Made by a program: the position numbers and the translations under genes. A stretch of 10,962 nucleotides of DNA from the NCBI GenBank assembly GCA_030622375.1, contig JAUXGC010000030.1, forward strand, positions 1 to 10,962, written 5' to 3'. The notes under the pieces are model-generated. The model ran no database searches. It was not told the origin of the DNA and worked only from the letters and a program-made list of their open reading frames with translations. Positions 6,775 to 10,962 of this stretch are shown here, one piece after another. The stretch is from Sulfurovum sp. Its GTDB lineage: Bacteria > Campylobacterota > Campylobacteria > Campylobacterales > Sulfurovaceae. Every line of letters begins with the position of its first letter. Within the stretch, counting starts at the first letter, position 1.

Positions 6775-7268
6775 TGTTTAATATAGTCTTAGTAGAACCA
6801 CAAATTCCACCAAATACCGGTACAATAGGGCGTCTTTGTGTGAATCTTGGGGCTACGTTACATCTTGTAAAACCTTTAGGATTTGATATAGATGACAAAG
6901 CAGTTAAGCGTGCAGGGCTTGACTATTGGGATAAATTAAATTTGATAGTATGGGAGAGTTTTTCTGATTTTTTAGACAAACACCCTGTGGGAAATAATAC
7001 ATATATGGCAACTACTAAAACGGATAACCTCTATTTTGATGCTGATTTTAAAAAAGATGATTATATTTTGTTTGGCTCTGAGACCAAAGGGATAGATGAA
7101 AAAGTACTATTGGATCATCCCGAACAGTGCATTACCATTCCTATGGGTGGAGCCGGTAGAAGTCTAAATTTAGGTGTAAGTGTAGGTGTTGTCATGTATG
7201 AGGCATTGCGTCAAAACTATGAAGGTTTTGAAAAGATTACCATACAAAACAGCCTAAAGGAGTACTAA
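6774..7268 (+). CDS. trmL: tRNA (cytidine/uridine-34)-2'-O-methyltransferase TrmL
   Basis: TrmL is a SPOUT-class methylase that uses S-adenosylmethionine to methylate the 2'-OH of the wobble base in leucine tRNAs. The 164-residue protein is close to the E. coli length (157) and consists of the SpoU domain alone. The N-terminal motif 1 region (PQIPPNTGTIGRLC, 9-22) carries N14 and R20. The SAM-knot motifs are FGSETKGI (100-107) and IPMGGAGRSLNLGVSVGVV (122-140). It starts at GTG overlapping the purU stop by one base, so translation is probably coupled. The gene for a small membrane protein follows with no gap. The gene was formerly called yibK. Confidence 0.93.
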   Translation: MFNIVLVEPQIPPNTGTIGRLCVNLGATLHLVKPLGFDIDDKAVKRAGLDYWDKLNLIVWESFSDFLDKHPVGNNTYMATTKTDNLYFDADFKKDDYILFGSETKGIDEKVLLDHPEQCITIPMGGAGRSLNLGVSVGVVMYEALRQNYEGFEKITIQNSLKEY

Positions 7269-7412
7269 ATGCCACTTGGGGATATATTTTACATTATTGC
7301 AATGTTTCTTTTTGCTTTTATGACTTTTGTAATTGTTAGAAATTACTTTAGATTAAAATTTGATGATAAAGGAAGACGCAAAGATATGATAGACAAAGAC
7401 AAAAAAAGATAG
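7269..7412 (+). CDS. small single-span membrane protein (47 aa), function unknown
   Basis: An ATG directly after the trmL stop opens 47 codons ending at TAG (7410-7412). AAAGGAG lies six bases before the ATG, the strongest ribosome site in this operon. Residues about 5-24 are hydrophobic (DIFYIIAMFLFAFMTFVIV), and the tail is basic and polar (residues 26-47, RNYFRLK...KDKKR). This predicts one membrane helix with the tail in the cytoplasm. I do not recognise the family. Short proteins of this type are easily missed by gene callers. The perfect operon spacing, the ribosome site and the membrane-helix composition argue that it is real. A hairpin follows 19 bases after its stop. Confidence 0.7.
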   Translation: MPLGDIFYIIAMFLFAFMTFVIVRNYFRLKFDDKGRRKDMIDKDKKR

Positions 7413-7430
7413 ATGCTAATGCAGGCAGTA

Positions 7431-7464
7431 ATGTGCTAGAAAGTATTACTTTCTTCTAGCATAT
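7431..7464. terminator. bidirectional hairpin between convergent genes
   Basis: TGCTAGAA (7434-7441) and TTCTAGCA (7454-7461) pair perfectly, and the stem extends to 11 pairs (7431-7441 with 7454-7464) with one G-U. The loop holds further pairing (AAAGTA with TACTTT). It lies after the small membrane gene on the plus strand. On the minus strand it overlaps the last codons of the peptidase gene, whose stop is inside the loop. A short T-run (TGTTTT) follows on the plus side. It is likely a terminator, though without a long U-tract. Confidence 0.5.
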
Positions 7465-8222
7465 CTGTTTTGCTTGTATAGTGCTAATGCCTTAGGCATC
7501 ATTTTTCTTATGTTTGCTATACGGTTGGCAGCTGCTGGGTGAGTAGAGAGGTACTCTGGAACTCTCTGTCCCTGTTTTCCAAACTTATTCCAAAAAGTTA
7601 ACGCCGCTCTTGGGTCGTATCCTGCTCTAGCCATAAGAAGTAGACCGATAGCATCTGCCTCATACTCATTTTCTCTTGAGTATGGTCTAATATAGCCAAG
7701 TGTTGCTCCTTGATTGTAAACCTTATTTACCTCTCTGGCTGTTTGACTATCAACTCCACCTATACCCATGCCTACCTGAAGTGCTATCCCTAAAAGTCCA
7801 GCAGTCTGTTGTCTTTGTGCACCTTTAACGCCATGTGATTTGAGTGCATGTGCAACTTCATGTGCTACAACGACTGCCAACTCATCTTTACTTGCTGCAT
7901 ATTTAAAAAGTCCTGTATAGACAAATACCTTTCCTCCTGGCAGACAAAAAGCATTAGCTTGCTTCTTGTTATCTACAAGATAAAAAGCCCATCTATAGTC
8001 AGGACGATTTGCAGCTCTTGCAATATTTGATCCTACGCTTCTCAGTGCGGCATTGGCTTGAGGATGTTTACTTAGCCTCACTTGGCCGAGTACTTTTCTT
8101 GCCTCTTGTTCTCCTAGTGCAGCTTCCTGTTTTGGTGACATAGTTGGTGCACTGCTTGAACAACTAGAGAAGATAAGTGCAGAAATCAATCCCAATACGA
8201 TATGTTTAAATAGTCTCTTCAT
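7446..8222 (-). CDS. M48-family zinc metallopeptidase, predicted lipoprotein
   Basis: The 258-residue protein begins with a lipoprotein signal: MKRLF, a hydrophobic stretch, then ALIFSSC with the lipidated cysteine at C21. This places the enzyme in the periplasm, probably anchored to the outer membrane. The zinc site is HEVAH (H121, E122, H125), with the third ligand E186 in the NEYEAD segment. A further family motif is STHPAAANRI (226-235). These fit the small peptidase-only M48C group (YcaL/LoiP-like), which lacks the TPR tail of BepA; such enzymes trim misfolded outer-membrane proteins. The ATG has AAGGAA eight bases upstream. It is convergent with the purU operon and divergent from glyS. 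The exact substrate is unknown. Confidence 0.9.
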   Translation of the reverse strand: MKRLFKHIVLGLISALIFSSCSSSAPTMSPKQEAALGEQEARKVLGQVRLSKHPQANAALRSVGSNIARAANRPDYRWAFYLVDNKKQANAFCLPGGKVFVYTGLFKYAASKDELAVVVAHEVAHALKSHGVKGAQRQQTAGLLGIALQVGMGIGGVDSQTAREVNKVYNQGATLGYIRPYSRENEYEADAIGLLLMARAGYDPRAALTFWNKFGKQGQRVPEYLSTHPAAANRIANIRKMMPKALALYKQNRYARRK

Positions 8223-8260
8223 ATTTTTTATTCCTTATGTTAAAAAGTATTAATGAAATT

Positions 8261-8266
8261 ATTATA
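8261..8266 (-). promoter_or_regulatory. possible -10 box of the M48 peptidase gene
   Basis: TATAAT on the minus strand (8266-8261) stands about 40 bases before the peptidase ATG in the divergent intergenic region. No clear -35 word accompanies it. Confidence 0.3.
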
Positions 8267-8331
8267 ACTAAATCTAAATAAGTTTTTAAATAAACACCCA
8301 TTTACAAATATTTAGATAAAATAAAATCTAT

Positions 8332-8337
8332 TATAAT
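8332..8337 (+). promoter_or_regulatory. possible -10 box of glyS
   Basis: TATAAT (8332-8337) stands 19 bases before the glyS ATG, and TTTAGA (8311-8316) is a weak -35 at a short 15-base spacing. AGGA (8344-8347) lies nine bases before the ATG. With this box the leader would be only about 12-15 bases, so an upstream start may also exist. Confidence 0.35.
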
Positions 8338-8356
8338 TTTTACAGGATTACCCACA

Positions 8357-10405
8357 ATGACACAACCCTTACTTATAGAAATTGGTGTAGAGGAACTACC
8401 TGCTATACCTCTGCTTAAAATCGTATTTAACATAGAAAAATCATGGATGAAACTACTTGAAGAGTATAGGCTTCCTTGCAACTTTGAATTTTTTTATACG
8501 CCAAGAAGACTTGTGCTTAAACATGTTTTTATGCCAACCAGTCAAGAAGATAGCACCATAGAACTTATGGGACCTCCTGTAGCTATTGCACTGAAAGATG
8601 GTCACCCAACTAAAGCAGCACAAGGTTTTGCTCATAAATGTGGTGTAAGTTTTGAAGAGCTTGGTCGTATCCAAAAAAATGGCAAAGAGGTTTTGTATTT
8701 TAAAAAAGAAGAAAAAGGCATGCACACAGCTTCTTTACTTCAAGAGATGTTAAGTAAATGGATAGCATCTATGTCGTTTGGAAAGATGATGCGCTGGGGC
8801 GATAGAGATGATGAGTTTGTTCGTCCCATTAGATGGCTTCAAGTAAGACTGGGTGACACTTCTGTCCCCGTGGAGCTTTTTGGCGTAACTTCAAATACAA
8901 AAACGTTTGTACATCGCATGGTAAGTTATGATGCTGTAGAGGTATCAAATATTGATGTCTATGAGCATATTTTAATCAATGGTGCAGTGATGCTTGAACC
9001 TAAAAATAGAGAGTCTAAAATCTTATCTGAATTTAATGCATTGGAGCTAGAGCACGATATTATTATAGAGAGAGATAAGGCACTTATTGCTGAAGTAGTT
9101 GCCATTACAGAAAATCCTAAAGCACTTTTGGGAACTTTTGATGAACTTTTCTTGGAGCTTCCTACAGAAGTTATTATGACTTCCATGAAAGAGCATCAGC
9201 GCTATTTTCCTGTATTTAAAAAAGGAAAAATATCCAATAAATTTGTAGTAGTAAGTAACGCTTACACAGATGATTACAGCAGAGTAATAGAGGGCAATGA
9301 GCGTGTACTTAAACCTCGTCTTGCAGACGGACTCTTTTTCTATAAAAACGATCTGAAAAATGGACTATCTACAAAAGGATTGGACAAAGTTCAATTTATT
9401 GATGGATTGGGAACGCTTTGGGATAAGATTGGAAGAGAAAAAAATATTGCTATACGTTTACTTGGACTGTATATGGAAAAAGTAGAAGCCAAAACAGATA
9501 AAAATAATGTAGAACTTGAGAAGCTCATGGATAAATCTATCAGCTTGGCAAAAGCAGACTTGATGAGTGAGATGGTATATGAATTTACAGAACTTCAAGG
9601 GCTCATGGGCTACTACTATGCCAAAGCGCTAGGAGAAGAGAAAATCGTCTATAGTGCAATTAAGGAACAGTATATGCCAGTAGGTGAGGGCGCAGAGTTG
9701 CCAACTTCTATTTTCTCTGCCATTGTTGCGATGAGTATCAAACTTGATACACTCTTTGGACTTTTTTCTGTGGGGAAGATTCCAACTGGTTCTAAAGATC
9801 CATTTGCACTACGTCGTGCAGTAAATGGTATTGTTCGTATTGTAACAGAGTATGATTTAAGCTTTAATATTGACGATATAATCGTACTACTAAAAGGCAA
9901 CTATGATAATTTTGACAGCAAACTGCTAAGTGATTTTCTAATAGAGCGTATCAATAAATCACTCGATGCAAATCCATCAGTTATTGCAGCAGTTCTCTCT
10001 TCAGGAGAGAGAGATATTAATGAGATAGCAAAAAAAGTTTCAGCACTGGGTGAGATTGTTTCTAGCAGTGCTTTTAAAGAGCAATTTTCTACCTTTAAGC
10101 GTGTTGCAAACATTTCTAAAAATATAAACTTGCAGAGTGATTTGACTATAGATACCTCACTCTTTAAAGAAGATGCAGAAGCTACTCTATATAGTGCATA
10201 TAAAAAAGTTATCAATAAAGAGTATACAGAGTATAAATTACAGCTTGAGGCACTATTTGGACTCAAGAGTGAGTTAGATGAGTATTTTGATGATGTTATG
10301 GTAAATTCTGAGGATGAAGCATTGAAAACCAATAGACTTCACACCATAGGGTCTATATATAAGACTTTTAAATCTATTGCAGATATTAAAGAGATTTCGG
10401 TTTAG
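8357..10405 (+). CDS. glyS: glycyl-tRNA synthetase beta subunit GlyS
   Basis: GlyS is the large beta chain of the bacterial alpha2beta2 glycyl-tRNA synthetase; it binds tRNA(Gly), while the alpha chain GlyQ activates glycine. The 682 residues start with the family opening LLIEIGVEELPA (5-16). The B-domain signatures are TPRRL (48-52), FGKMMRWGD and FVRPIRWLQ (141-162). RLADGLFFYKNDL lies near residue 321 and KDPFALRRAVNGIVRI near 480. An anticodon-binding DALR-like helical domain makes up the C-terminal 120 or so residues. Length is normal (about 670-700). glyQ is not adjacent: the upstream neighbour is a divergent peptidase gene, so the two subunits are encoded apart. An oxidoreductase gene follows after five bases. 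Confidence 0.96.
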   Translation: MTQPLLIEIGVEELPAIPLLKIVFNIEKSWMKLLEEYRLPCNFEFFYTPRRLVLKHVFMPTSQEDSTIELMGPPVAIALKDGHPTKAAQGFAHKCGVSFEELGRIQKNGKEVLYFKKEEKGMHTASLLQEMLSKWIASMSFGKMMRWGDRDDEFVRPIRWLQVRLGDTSVPVELFGVTSNTKTFVHRMVSYDAVEVSNIDVYEHILINGAVMLEPKNRESKILSEFNALELEHDIIIERDKALIAEVVAITENPKALLGTFDELFLELPTEVIMTSMKEHQRYFPVFKKGKISNKFVVVSNAYTDDYSRVIEGNERVLKPRLADGLFFYKNDLKNGLSTKGLDKVQFIDGLGTLWDKIGREKNIAIRLLGLYMEKVEAKTDKNNVELEKLMDKSISLAKADLMSEMVYEFTELQGLMGYYYAKALGEEKIVYSAIKEQYMPVGEGAELPTSIFSAIVAMSIKLDTLFGLFSVGKIPTGSKDPFALRRAVNGIVRIVTEYDLSFNIDDIIVLLKGNYDNFDSKLLSDFLIERINKSLDANPSVIAAVLSSGERDINEIAKKVSALGEIVSSSAFKEQFSTFKRVANISKNINLQSDLTIDTSLFKEDAEATLYSAYKKVINKEYTEYKLQLEALFGLKSELDEYFDDVMVNSEDEALKTNRLHTIGSIYKTFKSIADIKEISV

Positions 10406-10410
10406 ATAGT

Positions 10411-10962
10411 TTGTCTAAATCTTATGATACCATCATCATTGGAGCAGGTATTGCAGGGTGCTGTAGTGCGTATGCTTTGCAACAAAAGGGGCAAAAAGTT
10501 CTTTTATTAGACAGAAGTGCAGTACCTGCAAGTGGTGGGTCTGGAGCTGCTGGGGCTTTTGTCTCTCCTAAAATAGGCAAAGGTTCACCTCTTCAAGCAC
10601 TCACCAATGAAGCTTTTGAATTTGCTAAAGATTTTTACCTTACATCTTTTCCTAAATATTTTTATCAAACAGGGGTTGTTCGCATACCTAAAGAGAGCGA
10701 AGATGCTAAGAAGTTTTTTACTTATGAAATATTTAATGACTCCAAATATAGATGGATAACACAAGAAGAGCTTAATGCTTTTGGTATTCAAAATGCTGAA
10801 GAGAGTTTTTTGTTTGAAGAAGCAGGAGTGTGTGATGCTCCCAAAATGTGTATGAGTATCTGGAATATGGTTGAATTCCAACAGGTTGATGTAAAAAGTT
10901 TATCTAGAGATGATGAAAATTGGATTATAGAAAGAGAAGAGAGACATCCACTAAGAGCAAAA
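10411..10962 (+). CDS. FAD-dependent oxidoreductase, MnmC C-terminal-domain-like (cut by right edge)
   Basis: From TTG at 10411 an open frame of 184 codons runs to the window end. The N-terminus is a Rossmann FAD-binding fold: IIIGAGIAG (8-16) with G11, G13 and G16, and D34 at the end of the second strand for the ribose. Residues 40-60 (ASGGSGAAGAFVSPKIGKGS) followed by LTNEAFEFAKDFY resemble the DAO domain of MnmC. That domain oxidatively removes the carboxymethyl group of cmnm5U34 in tRNA. The methyltransferase half of E. coli MnmC is absent upstream. Five bases separate it from the glyS stop, and no good ribosome site is seen, suggesting coupling to glyS. Another DAO-family amine oxidase remains possible, since the C-terminus is not visible. 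Confidence 0.75.
   Translation, partial: MSKSYDTIIIGAGIAGCCSAYALQQKGQKVLLLDRSAVPASGGSGAAGAFVSPKIGKGSPLQALTNEAFEFAKDFYLTSFPKYFYQTGVVRIPKESEDAKKFFTYEIFNDSKYRWITQEELNAFGIQNAEESFLFEEAGVCDAPKMCMSIWNMVEFQQVDVKSLSRDDENWIIEREERHPLRAK

Noticed and set aside
9901..10332. 143-codon minus-strand frame inside glyS
   Set aside because: It is antisense to the C-terminal domain of GlyS, Ser/Leu-rich and without a ribosome site or a plausible domain.
10585..10881. 98-codon minus-strand frame near the right edge
   Set aside because: It is antisense to the FAD-dependent oxidoreductase, whose Rossmann motif and MnmC-like segments are clear in the plus frame.

Overview
The window is AT-rich chromosomal DNA made almost entirely of housekeeping genes. 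Low GC, frequent TTG/GTG starts, a primary sigma factor with a large acidic/basic insert, and the mix of leuD-leuB, purU-trmL, a separately encoded glyS and a lone FAD-domain MnmC-like protein suggest a member of the Campylobacterota, perhaps a free-living Sulfurovum- or Sulfurimonas-like bacterium. That assignment is inferred from sequence character; no search was run.

Layout, left to right. Bases 1-1829 are a minus-strand group that could be one transcript: a VapB-type antitoxin and VapC-type PIN toxin (stop/start overlap ATGA), then a CinA-N/MoCF-type protein lacking the amidase domain, then the N-terminal part of an MFS transporter that runs off the left edge. A good sigma70-type promoter sits just before vapB and fixes its start. 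Bases 1860-2096 hold no intact gene: there is an AT-rich stretch, a possible remnant of a helix-turn-helix protein, and a perfect hairpin just past the end of rpoD. The primary sigma factor gene rpoD follows on the minus strand, divergent from leuD-leuB.

Bases 4198-5760 hold leuD-leuB, the isomerase small subunit and the dehydrogenase of leucine synthesis; leuC and leuA are not in the window. Between leuB and purU lies the most striking non-coding structure: a perfect 24-bp inverted repeat around an 84-base AT-rich spacer. Each arm is itself a small GTGG...CCAC hairpin, which resembles a paired REP (BIME-like) element. The next operon is purU (10-formyl-THF hydrolase), trmL (wobble-base tRNA 2'-O-methylase) and an uncatalogued 47-residue single-span membrane protein; the spacings are one-base overlap and zero gap. 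A hairpin separates it from a convergent gene for a periplasmic M48 metallopeptidase lipoprotein.

Bases 8357-10962 hold glyS (glycyl-tRNA synthetase beta chain) and, five bases later, a TTG-started FAD-dependent oxidoreductase like the C-terminal half of MnmC, cut by the right edge. Translation-related work recurs on this side (GlyRS, TrmL and a wobble-uridine modification candidate). I found no large unknown multi-gene system. The points worth a second look are the repeat elements, the small membrane protein, the stand-alone MnmC2-like protein and the insertion-like vapBC region.
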